Positions 7,965 to 17,029 of a DNA stretch of 64,000 nt are shown piece by piece. A program made the position numbers and the translations under genes. Position 1 is the stretch's first letter; every line of letters starts with the position of its first letter. The DNA lies in the NCBI GenBank assembly GCA_963792875.1, contig CAWBXV010000006.1, positions 186,001-250,000 of the forward strand. The letters run 5' to 3'. This DNA is from JAHEGP01 sp963792875. GTDB taxonomy: Bacteria; Pseudomonadota; Gammaproteobacteria; Pseudomonadales; JAHEGP01. Under the pieces are notes generated by a model that was not told where the DNA came from, searched no databases, and worked only from the letters and a program-made list of their open reading frames with translations.

Positions 7965-9490
7965 ATGGCTGGTTACTGTTCCTGCTGGCAATGGCCGTGC
8001 TGGTCCTGACCGGACTGGGCGTGAGCTTCCTGGGCGAAAACCCGGGCTACGTGCTGATTGCCTATGGTGACACCCGCGTGGAGCTGACGCTCTGGACCGC
8101 CATTGGTCTGGTCATTCTCGCCGCCGTCGCGTTGTATCTGCTGATGCTGTTGCTGCGCGCTCCCTTTATGGGGTGGCGCAGTGGCCGCGCCATGTTGCAG
8201 GGGCGCAAGGCCAAGGCCCAGGAGCAGCGCGCCGCCAACGGCCTGATCGCTTATATCGAGGGTCATTGGGACAAGTCCCGCAAGATTCTGTCGCAGCTGG
8301 CGGAGAAGAAGGAATCTCCCCTCATGTTCAACCTGCTCTCTGCCAGGGCCAGTTATGCGCTGGGCGACGCTCCGGCCGCCGAGAAGTATCTGCTGGCCGC
8401 GGAGGAGACGTCCAGCAAGGCCGATCTCGCCGTGGGCCTGACGCAGGCGGAGATGCAGGTCGATAGAGGGCAGCTGGAGGGCGCTCTCGCCACGCTCATG
8501 CGTGTGCGCGCGGTGTCCTCGGCGCATCCCGCCGCGCTGAAACTGCTGGCTCAGGTGTATCAGGGGCTGGGCGACTGGGGTCAGCTGCGCAAGTTGCTGC
8601 CCGATCTGCGCAAGGCCAATGTGCTGAGCAGTGAAGAAATCCTCAAGCTCGAGCGCCGCGCCTACACCGAGTCGCTGCTGGAGGCAGGCCGCGGCAAAGG
8701 TGGAGCGGGTGAGCTCGAGAAGGCCTGGAAGCAGCTGCCGCGATCGCTGGCGGGCGATCCCGAGCTGGCCGGCGCCTACGCCGAGCAGCTGGTCAACCTG
8801 GGGGAGTCGGTCAAGGCTGAGCGCTTCCTGCATCAGAGCTTGTCGAATTCCTGGGACGAGAAGCTGATCGGCCTGTATGGCCGGGTGCTCGGCAGTGATG
8901 CGGCTTCCCAGCTGGCCACCGTCGAAGCCTGGTTGAAGCAGCGGGGCGGCAGCGCGGCCCTGTTGCTGGCCGCGGGCCGCCTGTGCCTTGCCAACCGCAA
9001 GTGGGACAAGGCTGGCGAGTATTTCGAGGCCAGTCTCAAACAGGAGCCCAGTGCTGAGGCCTATGCCGAATTGGGGCGTCTGCTGTCCAGCAAGGGCGAC
9101 AAGGCGGGCAGTGTCGAATTGCTGCAGAGGGGCATTGCCGCCACGGGGCGCAGCCTGCCCGACCTGCCGCTGCCGGCGCCAGCGGTGGCAGTGCCGCCGC
9201 CGGCCATTGCCACCTCCAAGCCGCTCGCGGCCTTCGGCGGGCACTTCGGCGGGCACTTCGCAGAGCTGAAGGTGACGGACGGCGCACGCACACCAGTGCG
9301 TGCGCTCCGGTGGCCCGGTCTAGGCCTGCGGAGGGGGCGGCTGGATGTTGAGCACATCCCAGATTTGATCGACGCGCTGCTTGACGGCGTTCGACATGCT
9401 GATGGGTCTGCCCCACTCCCGGTTGGTCTCGCCCGGCCATTTGGAGGTGGCGTCAAAGCCGATTTTCGATCCCAGGCCGGACACGGGTGA
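7961..9490 (+). CDS. hemY: HemY protein, with an unusual C-terminal extension
   Basis: Inner-membrane TPR-type protein of the hemCDXY operon. Two N-terminal membrane helices (about 3-22 and 42-66) precede a region of tetratricopeptide-like repeats, with RAANGLIAYIEGHWDK early and a typical last repeat near residue 365-395. The family ends at about 400 residues. This frame runs to 509 by reading through a Pro-rich stretch (about 410-420), a duplicated GGHF, a hairpin, and 171 bases of the convergent ubiD gene. A frame break or lost stop near 9240-9270 is likely: a TGA in another phase sits at 9267-9269. Identity is firm; the 3' end is not. Confidence 0.85.
   Translation: MNGWLLFLLAMAVLVLTGLGVSFLGENPGYVLIAYGDTRVELTLWTAIGLVILAAVALYLLMLLLRAPFMGWRSGRAMLQGRKAKAQEQRAANGLIAYIEGHWDKSRKILSQLAEKKESPLMFNLLSARASYALGDAPAAEKYLLAAEETSSKADLAVGLTQAEMQVDRGQLEGALATLMRVRAVSSAHPAALKLLAQVYQGLGDWGQLRKLLPDLRKANVLSSEEILKLERRAYTESLLEAGRGKGGAGELEKAWKQLPRSLAGDPELAGAYAEQLVNLGESVKAERFLHQSLSNSWDEKLIGLYGRVLGSDAASQLATVEAWLKQRGGSAALLLAAGRLCLANRKWDKAGEYFEASLKQEPSAEAYAELGRLLSSKGDKAGSVELLQRGIAATGRSLPDLPLPAPAVAVPPPAIATSKPLAAFGGHFGGHFAELKVTDGARTPVRALRWPGLGLRRGRLDVEHIPDLIDALLDGVRHADGSAPLPVGLARPFGGGVKADFRSQAGHG
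9281..9306. terminator. Bidirectional hairpin between hemY and ubiD
   Basis: A perfect 10-bp stem (GCGCACGCAC/GTGCGTGCGC) with a 4-base loop (ACCA), closed by a G-T pair. It sits at the point where the convergent hemY and ubiD transcripts should end. There is no long T-run on either side, so termination is likely but not certain. Confidence 0.5.
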
Positions 9491-10819
9491 GGCAAAGTCG
9501 AGATAGTCGATGGGGGTGTTTTCGATGATGACCGTATCCCGGCCCGGGTCCATGCGCGTGGTCATCGCCCAGATCACATCCTTCCAGTCCCTGGCGTCGA
9601 CGTCGGCGTCAGTGACTATGACAAACTTGGTGTACATGAACTGGCGCAGAAACGACCATACCCCAAGCATCACGCGCTTGGCGTGGCCGGGGTACTGCTT
9701 GTTCATGGTCACTACCGCCAGGCGGTAGGAGCATCCCTCCGGCGGCAGGTAGAAGTCGACGATTTCCGGGAACTGCCTCCTGAGGATGGGTACGAACACC
9801 TCGTTCAGGGCCAGCCCCAGAATGGCAGGCTCGTCGGGCGGCCGCCCCGTGTAGGTGCTGTGGTAGATCGGCGACTGGCGGCAGGTCATGGCGTCGACGG
9901 TGAAAACCGGAAAGCGCTCGACCTCGTTGTAGTAGCCGGTGTGGTCGCCAAAAGGCCCCTCGTCGGCCATGTCGCCCGGAGCGATATGCCCCTCCAGGAT
10001 GATCTCCGCGGTCGCGGGTACCTGCAGATCCGAGGTCAGGCACTGTGCCAGCTCGGTGCGGGCGCCGCGCAGCAGGCCGGCGAAGGCATACTCGGAAATG
10101 GCATCGGGCACCGGTGTCACCGCGCCCAGCGTGGTGGCGGGATCGGCACCCAGCGCGACCGCTACCGGAAAGGCTTTACCGGGATTCGCCGCCTGAAACT
10201 CCTTGAAGTCGAGCGCGCCGCCGCGGTGGGCGAGCCAGCGCATGATCACCCGATTCCTGTCCAGCAGCTGCATGCGGTAGATGCCGAGGTTCTGGCGATC
10301 CTGCTGCGGCCCCCGAGTGATCACCAGCGGCCAGGTGATCAGCGGGCCGGCGTCCTCCGGCCAGCAAGTCTGGATCGGCAGTTTGCGCAGGTCGACCTGG
10401 TCGCCGCGGAAGACCTGTTCCTGGCAGGGAGGCTGCTTTACCAGCTTCGGCCCCATATTCAGGATCTGCTTGAAGAGGGGCAGTTTCTGCCACGCGTCCT
10501 TGAGCCCCTTGGGTGGGTCCGGCTGTCTCAGGAAGGCCAGCAGCTCGCCGATCTCCCGCAGGCTTTCGATCGACTCCGAGCCCATGCCGAGGGCCACGCG
10601 GTAGGGTGTGCCGAACAGGTTGCCCAGCACGGGCATGGTGCTGCCCCGTACGTTTTCAAACAGCAGCGCCGGTCCCCCGATCTTCAGGGTGCGGTCGCAG
10701 ATTTCAGTGATCTCAAGGTGCGAGTCGACCGGCAGGGTGATGCGCTTGAGTTCTCCCCGGCTCTCCAGCAGCTGAATGAACTGCCTCAGGTCGCTGCAGC
10801 GCAGCCTGCCGTCGTTCAT
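9320..10819 (-). CDS. ubiD: UbiD family 3-polyprenyl-4-hydroxybenzoate decarboxylase
   Basis: Prenylated-FMN-dependent decarboxylase of ubiquinone synthesis. The 499 residues equal the E. coli length. Family landmarks include DLRQFIQLLESRGELKRI at the N-terminus, GPALLFENV, NLGIYRMQ, DEGPFGDHTGYY and RMDPGRD near the C-terminus. The cofactor-making partner UbiX is not in this window. It lies just downstream of rho on the same strand, as near PA5237-PA5239 in Pseudomonas, and converges on hemY. Confidence 0.97.
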   Translation of the reverse strand: MNDGRLRCSDLRQFIQLLESRGELKRITLPVDSHLEITEICDRTLKIGGPALLFENVRGSTMPVLGNLFGTPYRVALGMGSESIESLREIGELLAFLRQPDPPKGLKDAWQKLPLFKQILNMGPKLVKQPPCQEQVFRGDQVDLRKLPIQTCWPEDAGPLITWPLVITRGPQQDRQNLGIYRMQLLDRNRVIMRWLAHRGGALDFKEFQAANPGKAFPVAVALGADPATTLGAVTPVPDAISEYAFAGLLRGARTELAQCLTSDLQVPATAEIILEGHIAPGDMADEGPFGDHTGYYNEVERFPVFTVDAMTCRQSPIYHSTYTGRPPDEPAILGLALNEVFVPILRRQFPEIVDFYLPPEGCSYRLAVVTMNKQYPGHAKRVMLGVWSFLRQFMYTKFVIVTDADVDARDWKDVIWAMTTRMDPGRDTVIIENTPIDYLDFASPVSGLGSKIGFDATSKWPGETNREWGRPISMSNAVKQRVDQIWDVLNIQPPPPQA

Positions 10820-10870
10820 CGGTGAGAAACCGCTGCGTGATGATGAGGTCGGCTGGCCGGCACAATAGCG

Positions 10871-12142
10871 CTACTTGCCTTTCATCGAGTCGAAGAACTC
10901 GTCGTTGGTCTTGCTCTTGCGGAGCTTGTCGAGCAGAAATTCGATGGCGGGCGTGTCTTCCATCGAATGGAGGATCTTGCGCAGAATCCACATGCGCTGC
11001 AGCTCGTCGTCGGTTGTGAGCAGTTCCTCGCGTCGCGTTCCGGAGCGGCGAATATTGATGGCGGGATAGACGCGCTTCTCTGCGATTTTTCTGTCGAGGT
11101 GCAGCTCCATATTGCCGGTGCCCTTGAACTCTTCGTAGATCACCTCGTCCATCTTGGAGCCGGTGTCGATCAGCGCCGTCGCGATGATGGTCAGGCTGCC
11201 TCCCTCCTCGATGTTGCGGGCGGCCCCGAAAAATCGCTTGGGGCGTTCCAGCGCATGCGCGTCGACACCGCCGGTCAATACCTTGCCGGAGGAGGGTACG
11301 ATGGTGTTGTAGGCGCGCGCCAGGCGGGTGATGGAGTCGAGCAGGATGACGACGTCCTTCTTGTGTTCCGCCAGCCGTTTGGCCTTTTCGATGACCATCT
11401 CCGCCACCTGTACGTGGCGGGCGGGTGGTTCGTCAAAGGTGGACGCCACCACTTCGGCACCGCGGTTGACGCCGACGGAGCGCTGCATGTCGGTCACCTC
11501 CTCGGGGCGCTCGTCGATCAGCAGCACGATCACATGGCATTCGGGATGATTGCGTATGATGCTCTGAGCGATGTGCTGCAGCATCAGGGTCTTGCCGGCC
11601 TTGGGTGGCGCGACGATCAAGCCACGCTGGCCCTTGCCGATGGGTGCTGCCAGATCGATGACGCGGCCGGTGAGGTCTTCCGTGCTGCCATTGCCTGCTT
11701 CCAGCGCCATTCGCTTGTTGGCGAACAGCGGCGTCAGGTTCTCAAAGAGCACCTTCACCCGGGATTGCTCCGGCTTGGTGAAGTTGATCTCGTCGACCTT
11801 CAGCAGGGCAAAATAGCGCTCTCCCTCTTTGGGAGGGCGAATCTTGCCCGATACGGTGTCGCCGGTGCGCAGGTTGAAGCGCCTGATCTGGCTGGGGGAC
11901 ACGTATATATCGTCGGGCCCTGCCAGGTAGGAGCTGTCGGCCGAGCGCAGAAATCCAAAGCCGTCCTGCAGAATTTCGAGGACGCCATCGCCGTAGATAT
12001 CCTCGCCGCTCTTGGCGTGCTTCTTTAGGATGGCAAAGATAATATCCTGTTTGCGCGAGCGGGCCACGTTTTCCTGGCCCTGCTCTTTGGCGATGCTGAT
12101 CAATTCCGGAATCGGCTTGGTCTTGAGGTCGGTAAGATTCAT
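10871..12142 (-). CDS. rho: Transcription termination factor Rho
   Basis: Hexameric RNA-dependent ATPase that ends transcription. 423 residues. The N-terminal Rho/SAP-like helical domain (MNLTDLKTKPIPEL) is followed by the cold-shock RNA-binding domain with DGFGFLRS. The RecA-like motor has Walker A PPKAGKT, Walker B VIVLLIDERPEEV and the Q-loop/R-loop SGKVLTGG region. The C-terminal ends NDEFFDSMKGK, as in many gammaproteobacteria. A 510-base leader lies upstream; rho is autoregulated through its leader in E. coli, and the same is possible here. Confidence 0.98.
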   Translation of the reverse strand: MNLTDLKTKPIPELISIAKEQGQENVARSRKQDIIFAILKKHAKSGEDIYGDGVLEILQDGFGFLRSADSSYLAGPDDIYVSPSQIRRFNLRTGDTVSGKIRPPKEGERYFALLKVDEINFTKPEQSRVKVLFENLTPLFANKRMALEAGNGSTEDLTGRVIDLAAPIGKGQRGLIVAPPKAGKTLMLQHIAQSIIRNHPECHVIVLLIDERPEEVTDMQRSVGVNRGAEVVASTFDEPPARHVQVAEMVIEKAKRLAEHKKDVVILLDSITRLARAYNTIVPSSGKVLTGGVDAHALERPKRFFGAARNIEEGGSLTIIATALIDTGSKMDEVIYEEFKGTGNMELHLDRKIAEKRVYPAINIRRSGTRREELLTTDDELQRMWILRKILHSMEDTPAIEFLLDKLRKSKTNDEFFDSMKGK

Positions 12143-12655
12143 AGTTGTGCTTTAGGGATTGAAAGATTGATGGGCGCAGAACCTGGCGCATCGGGAACAC
12201 AGCACGTGCGCGCTCTGCCGGTTATTTTTACTTTTGCGGAAAGCGAGTGTGTGCGCTTGAATGCGTAGGTCGAAGCAACGAGAGAAGGCGTAGAAAGTGC
12301 AAATCTATCACTGAAATCGTACTTCGTCCAGTTTCATCGCTTGGTGTTTCATCGAGTGGTGACAAAATGGCTATGCCGTCTGGGTTCGTGGAGTCCGGTG
12401 GAGGGATGCGGTGTGCAGTCTTGCCCTCTCGGGCCCCGGGGAGCCGCGAGCAGAGCAACTGTGCCGCCTGCCGGCCTGGTGGTTGTGTTCGAACGCGCTC
12501 CACACAGGTAAAAGCCTGAGCGCCAACGCGGGTACTGGCAGCTATGGGGCGTTCCGGTAGGGCAATTATAGCCGGTGGTTGCTCGCGTGGCTGTGGAGAA
12601 CCGGCTTTTTCTTGGCGGGCCCGATGAGGAACAACCGGGCCGCAGGGTCCTGGAC
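12143..12655 (-). promoter_or_regulatory. Rho leader region with perfect -10 element
   Basis: This 513-base gap between trxA and rho holds no convincing gene. A perfect TATAAT on the minus strand at 12570-12565 would give a leader of roughly 415 bases before the rho ATG, but its -35 (CAGCCA at 17 bases) is poor. GGCCCG/CGGGCC at about 12618-12641 could form a hairpin after trxA. A 91-codon open frame at 12228-12503 on the same strand resembles no known rho leader peptide. Confidence 0.35.
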
Positions 12656-12982
12656 TTACATCGCCTTATCGATGAAATCCTTCAATTGGGTCTTGGAGAG
12701 GGCGCCGACCTTGGTGGCCTCCACGTTGCCGTTCTTGAATATGATGAGCGTCGGGATGCCGCGCACATTGTACTTCTGCGGGGTCTCGTTGTTCGAGTCC
12801 ACGTCCACCTTGCACACTTTCAGGCGCCCGCTATATTCTTCAGCGACTTCCTCGAGAGCCGGCGCAATCATTTTGCAGGGGCCACACCACTCAGCCCAGA
12901 AATCCACAAGCACCGGCTGTGTGCAATTGAGCACTTCCGCCTCAAATGCGCTGTCAGTCACGTGGGTGATGCTGTCACTCAT
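12656..12982 (-). CDS. trxA: Thioredoxin 1
   Basis: 108-residue thioredoxin, the standard length, with the active site WCGPC (Cys33, Cys36) and the cis-proline loop GIPTL. It reduces protein disulfides in the cytoplasm and is recycled by thioredoxin reductase. The start at 12982 is chosen over upstream codons because GGAGAAG lies just before it and the N-terminus (MSDSITHVTD) matches the family. It is upstream of rho on the same strand and divergent from ppx, as in Pseudomonas. Confidence 0.97.
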   Translation of the reverse strand: MSDSITHVTDSAFEAEVLNCTQPVLVDFWAEWCGPCKMIAPALEEVAEEYSGRLKVCKVDVDSNNETPQKYNVRGIPTLIIFKNGNVEATKVGALSKTQLKDFIDKAM

Positions 12983-13027
12983 ACGCTTCTCCATTGTACG
13001 GGTACGCAAGGTATTGCAAGGCTGGAA

Positions 13028-13057
13028 ATCATAGCATTCTTGGTTCAGAGTTGGCAA
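13028..13057 (-). promoter_or_regulatory. Sigma70 promoter of trxA (extended -10)
   Basis: Minus-strand TTGCCA, 18 bases, then TGC-TATGAT. The TG one base before the -10 makes it an extended -10 promoter. The predicted start lies about 40 bases upstream of the trxA ATG. Confidence 0.5.
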
Positions 13058-13135
13058 AACGGACTTGTCGATCGTCGTTTGTGCCAATCGGGCCGGTGGG
13101 GCTGGCTGATTGCAACCTATTGCAGGAGAAGTGCC

Positions 13136-14095
13136 TTGCCATTTTCAACAGCCGCCGACAGCTTGACGCTGGCCGCGATCGACATGGGCTCCAACAGCTT
13201 TCATCTGCTCGTTTGCCGCTGGCAGGAGGGTGCGTTGCAGGTCCGCTGCAATGCCGTCGAGCGGGTGCGGATGGCGTTGCTCATGGAGGGTGACCGCTTG
13301 ACGCCGCAGGCGCGGGATACCGCGCTCGATTGCCTGCGTCGATTCCATCACATGGCGCTGGCCCATGGCGCCGATGTGGTGGTGGCGGTGGGCACCGCGG
13401 CGCTGCGGCGGGCCAGCAATCCCGACTTTCTGCTGCGGCCGGCGGCAGGGGTGCTGGGCGCGCAGGTCCAGGTACTCAGCGGCGAAGAGGAGGCGGCACT
13501 GATTTACCGGGCGGTCGCTGCCAGGGAGCTCGGGGGCGGCGATCCCTCGCTGGTGATCGATATCGGTGGCGGCAGCACCGAGCTCATTCTGGGGCAGTGG
13601 GGGCGGGTGCTGAGCCTGGCGAGCCTCGAGCTGGGATGCGTCAGCAGCCTCAAGCGCTACTTCACCGGTCGCCCCTTGAACGGTGAAGCCTTCTCGGACT
13701 GCGTGCAGGCGGCGCGTGGTCTGGTCGATCCCCTGCGCGAGCGGTTCGCGGGGGACGCGCCGCCCGCGGTATTCGCCTGTTCCGGCACGGCGCAGGCCGT
13801 ATCCCTGGTGCTGGGTTCGCGACAATTTGCCCTGGCGGACCTCTATGCCCTGCGCGAGCGGCTGCTGAGCCGGTTTGCTGCGGTGGATCAGGTACGCCTG
13901 CCCAAGCTCGATGAAAACCGCCGCCTGCTGTTTACTCCCGGGCTGGCCATTCTGATCGCGCTCTTTGAGGCGCTGCATATCAACGATGCCACTGCGGTGA
14001 ACACTGCCCTGCGGGAGGGTGTCGCAGACGCTTTTTTCGCCGGACAGTGGGACGGCAGCGCGGCTGAACGCAGCTGGGGTGCTGCGCGTCAGTAG
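13136..14095 (+). CDS. ppx: Short Ppx/GppA family phosphatase
   Basis: ASKHA-fold exopolyphosphatase/pppGpp phosphatase. The phosphate-1 loop is AIDMGSNSFHLL near the N-terminus and the phosphate-2 loop is DIGGGSTELILG. With 319 residues it carries only the two N-terminal ASKHA lobes. Classical Ppx and GppA (about 500 residues) add a C-terminal HD-like domain that is absent here, so substrate preference (polyP or pppGpp) is open. A TTG start at 13136 is proposed because AGGAG lies 7 bases upstream and no ATG precedes the conserved AIDMGSN. Divergent from trxA. Confidence 0.88.
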   Translation: MPFSTAADSLTLAAIDMGSNSFHLLVCRWQEGALQVRCNAVERVRMALLMEGDRLTPQARDTALDCLRRFHHMALAHGADVVVAVGTAALRRASNPDFLLRPAAGVLGAQVQVLSGEEEAALIYRAVAARELGGGDPSLVIDIGGGSTELILGQWGRVLSLASLELGCVSSLKRYFTGRPLNGEAFSDCVQAARGLVDPLRERFAGDAPPAVFACSGTAQAVSLVLGSRQFALADLYALRERLLSRFAAVDQVRLPKLDENRRLLFTPGLAILIALFEALHINDATAVNTALREGVADAFFAGQWDGSAAERSWGAARQ

Positions 14096-14116
14096 CTTGG
14101 CCCGGGGAGGTCCGTC

Positions 14117-16255
14117 ATGACCAGGCGATTGTGGCTCTTGTTGGTGGTGGCGATCTGCATCACTGGCTTCTTTGTGTTCGATCTGGGGCGCTTTCTCAGT
14201 TTCGAGTATCTCGATCTGCACCGCGCGCGCCTGCAGGAGCTGATCGCAGCCAGGCCGGTAGCCGCGGGTGTGCTCTATGCTCTGGTCTACGTGGGCGTGA
14301 CGTCGTTGTCGCTGCCCGGCGCCGCGGTACTGACCCTTGCCGGGGGCGCTCTGTTCGGTCTGCTGTGGGGAACGGTGCTGGTGTCATTTGCCAGCACCCT
14401 GGGGGCGACGGCGGCCTTTCTGATTTCCCGCCTGCTGTTCAGGGATTGGCTGCAGGCTCACTTCGGCGATGCGCTGGCGTCGGTAGATCGCGGCGTGGCG
14501 CGGGATGGCAAGCGCTATCTGTTCACACTGCGACTGGTGCCGATATTCCCCTTCTTCCTTATCAACGTGCTCATGGGGCTGACGCCCATGCGCGTCTGGC
14601 AATATTTCTGGGTCAGTCAGCTGGGCATGCTGCCGGGCACGCTGGTCTACGTCAATGCCGGCACGCAGCTGGCATCCGTCAGTGCCGCGGGCGACCTGCT
14701 GTCTCCCGGCCTGATAGCCTCCTTTGTGCTGCTTGGCCTGTTTCCCTGGATAGCCCGCTGGGGGTTGGCGGCCTGGCGGCGAAAACGCGCGCTCGCGGCG
14801 TTTACCCGGCCCCGGCGCTTCGATACCAATCTTATCGTAATCGGCGCTGGATCGGCCGGTCTGGTGTCGTCGCTCATCGCCGCCACGGTCAAGGCCAGGG
14901 TCGTGCTGATCGAGAGGCACCAGATGGGCGGAGATTGCCTCAATACGGGCTGCGTGCCCAGCAAGACCCTGATCCGCTCGGCGGCGATGCGGCGGCAGGT
15001 GAGTCGCGCGCACGAATTCGGTATCGATGTCGGTCCGGCCCGGGTCGACTTCGCGCGGGTCATGGCGCGGGTGCGGGATACCATCGCGGCCATCGAGCCC
15101 AACGACTCGGTCGAGCGGTATACCGCCCTGGGCGTGGACTGTATCAGCGGCGAGGCGCGCATCATATCGCCCTGGGAAGTGCAGGTGGGCGACAGGGTGC
15201 TGGCAGCGCCCAGAATCGTCATCGCCACCGGTGCGGGGCCGCTGGTGCCTCCCTTTCCGGGGCTCGAGCGCGTGCCTTATGTGACATCGGATGACGTCTG
15301 GCAGCTGCAGGCCCTGCCGGAGCGCTTGCTGGTGCTGGGGGCGGGTCCGATCGGCTGCGAGCTGGCCCAGAGCTTTGCTCGCCTGGGCGCGGCGGTCACG
15401 CTCGTCGATATGGCTCCCACCATTCTGCCCAGGGAGGATGCCGATGTCGCGAGCTTCGTCACTGCCCAATTCGAGTCCGAGGGCATTGCGCTGCGCCTCG
15501 ATCATCGCGTCGAAGAATTTCGCAGCGAGTCAGGCAGGCACAGCCTGGTCGCGGAATGTGCCGGCGAGCGGATCGAGATCGAATTCGATCTGGCGCTGGT
15601 GGCCATCGGCCGCAGGGCGCGGGTGGACGGACTGGGGCTGCAGGAGCTCGGCATCGAGCTGACGCCGCAGGGGACAGTGGCGGTCGACGAATACCTGGCG
15701 ACGAGCGTGCCCACTATCTATGCCTGTGGCGATGTGGCCGGTCCCTATCAGTTCACCCACATGGCCTCCCATCAGGCCTGGTATGCCACGGTCAACGCGC
15801 TGTTCGGGCGCGTGCGCCGATTCCCGGTCGACTACTCCGTGGTCCCCTGGGCTACCTTCACGGACCCCGAAGTGGCGCACGTCGGGCTCGGCGAGCGCGA
15901 TGCCGGGCGGCAGGGCATCGCTGTCGAGATCACCTGCTATGACCTGGCGGACCTCGATCGTGCCCGCGCCGATGGCGAAAATCGAGGGTTCGTCAAGGTA
16001 TTGACCGCGCCTGGCAAGGATCGCATTCTGGGCGCCACCATCGTCGGTGCCCACGCGGGCGAGCTGATCCACGAGTTTGTGCTGGCCATGCGCCACAATC
16101 TGGGGCTCAAAAAGGTGCTGGGCACGATACACATTTACCCCACCTGGTCTGAGGCCAACCGCTTCGCGGCGGGCAATTGGCGCAAGGCCCATGCCCCCGG
16201 GCGGCTGCTGGCGATGGCCGAGCGCTATCATCGCTGGGTGCGCGAGCGGCAATGA
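14117..16255 (+). CDS. TVP38/TMEM64 membrane domain fused to a dihydrolipoamide dehydrogenase-like flavoprotein
   Basis: 712 residues in two parts. Residues 1-220 are a SNARE-associated/VTT (TVP38) membrane domain with several helices and the motifs RLVPIFPFFLIN and QLGMLPGTLVYVNAG. Residues 238-700 are a class-I pyridine nucleotide-disulfide oxidoreductase. The FAD site is GAGSAG (243-248), the redox pair CLNTGC is Cys274/Cys279, there is a second NAD(P) Rossmann motif GAGPIG, and the C-terminal dimer motif is HIYPTWSE. It resembles mercuric reductase/Lpd but lacks a lipoate or HMA domain. It likely moves electrons from NAD(P)H to an unknown membrane-linked disulfide or quinone. The start is supported by GGGGAGG 6-7 bases upstream. 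Confidence 0.93.
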   Translation: MTRRLWLLLVVAICITGFFVFDLGRFLSFEYLDLHRARLQELIAARPVAAGVLYALVYVGVTSLSLPGAAVLTLAGGALFGLLWGTVLVSFASTLGATAAFLISRLLFRDWLQAHFGDALASVDRGVARDGKRYLFTLRLVPIFPFFLINVLMGLTPMRVWQYFWVSQLGMLPGTLVYVNAGTQLASVSAAGDLLSPGLIASFVLLGLFPWIARWGLAAWRRKRALAAFTRPRRFDTNLIVIGAGSAGLVSSLIAATVKARVVLIERHQMGGDCLNTGCVPSKTLIRSAAMRRQVSRAHEFGIDVGPARVDFARVMARVRDTIAAIEPNDSVERYTALGVDCISGEARIISPWEVQVGDRVLAAPRIVIATGAGPLVPPFPGLERVPYVTSDDVWQLQALPERLLVLGAGPIGCELAQSFARLGAAVTLVDMAPTILPREDADVASFVTAQFESEGIALRLDHRVEEFRSESGRHSLVAECAGERIEIEFDLALVAIGRRARVDGLGLQELGIELTPQGTVAVDEYLATSVPTIYACGDVAGPYQFTHMASHQAWYATVNALFGRVRRFPVDYSVVPWATFTDPEVAHVGLGERDAGRQGIAVEITCYDLADLDRARADGENRGFVKVLTAPGKDRILGATIVGAHAGELIHEFVLAMRHNLGLKKVLGTIHIYPTWSEANRFAAGNWRKAHAPGRLLAMAERYHRWVRERQ

Positions 16256-16368
16256 GCCCAGCGGCGGCGCGCCGGGCTGCATGTGCTGGGTGGCGGGCAG
16301 GCCGCATTGTATGCTGTGCGGTGGAGCCCGATGCGGGGTGAGTCTTCAGGCAATCAGGAGGTGGTTCG

Positions 16369-17025
16369 ATGAAAAAGGTCGCGGTGGTCTTATCGGGTTG
16401 TGGCGTGTATGACGGGGCAGAGATACACGAGAGCGTGCTCACGCTGCTGCGTCTGTCGGAGAGGGGCGTTGCCTACCAATGCCTGGCGCCGAATATCCCG
16501 CAGATGCACGTCGTCAATCACCTGACCGGCGAGGTCGCGGCGGGAGAGCGGCGCAATGTGCTGGTGGAGGCGGCACGCATCGCGCGGGGGGACATACTGG
16601 ACCTCGCGCAGGCGAATGCGGATGACTACGCGGCGCTGCTGGTGCCGGGCGGCTTCGGCGCGGCCAAGAACCTGTCTGACTTCGCCGTCAACGGGGCCGA
16701 CATGCGGGTGCAGGACGATGTGCTGCGGTTTGCGCGCCAGCTGCACGAGCAGGGCAAACCCGTCGGTCTGATCTGTATCGCCCCCGCCCTGGCCGCGCGG
16801 ATTTATGGCGCGGGCGTCGCCTGCACCATCGGTACGGATCAGGAGACCGCTGCCGCGCTGGAGGCGATGGGAGCCCGCCATGTCAGCTGTCCCGTAACCG
16901 AAATCGTCATCGATCAGGAGCGGAAGCTGGTCACCACGCCGGCATACATGCTGGCCGGCAATATCGGCGAAGCCGCCGCGGGCATCCGGCGACTCGTCGA
17001 TGAGGTGCTGGCCATGGCCGTTTGA
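16369..17025 (+). CDS. elbB: Isoprenoid biosynthesis glyoxalase ElbB
   Basis: 218-residue DJ-1/PfpI-fold protein with the family N-terminus KVAVVLSGCGVYDGAE. The central PGGFGAAKNLS and the nucleophile-elbow cysteine in LICIAPAL are also present. The E. coli ElbB has weak glyoxalase activity and was linked to early isoprenoid synthesis; its physiological role is unclear. CAGGAGGTGGTTCG gives a strong ribosome site before 16369. The 3' end is only four bases from the convergent thioesterase gene. Confidence 0.95.
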   Translation: MKKVAVVLSGCGVYDGAEIHESVLTLLRLSERGVAYQCLAPNIPQMHVVNHLTGEVAAGERRNVLVEAARIARGDILDLAQANADDYAALLVPGGFGAAKNLSDFAVNGADMRVQDDVLRFARQLHEQGKPVGLICIAPALAARIYGAGVACTIGTDQETAAALEAMGARHVSCPVTEIVIDQERKLVTTPAYMLAGNIGEAAAGIRRLVDEVLAMAV

Positions 17026-17029
17026 GCGG

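Noticed and set aside
12228..12503. Possible rho leader peptide, minus strand, 91 codons
   Set aside because: No resemblance to RhoL, no good ribosome site and Pro/Arg-rich composition; kept only as part of the leader region.
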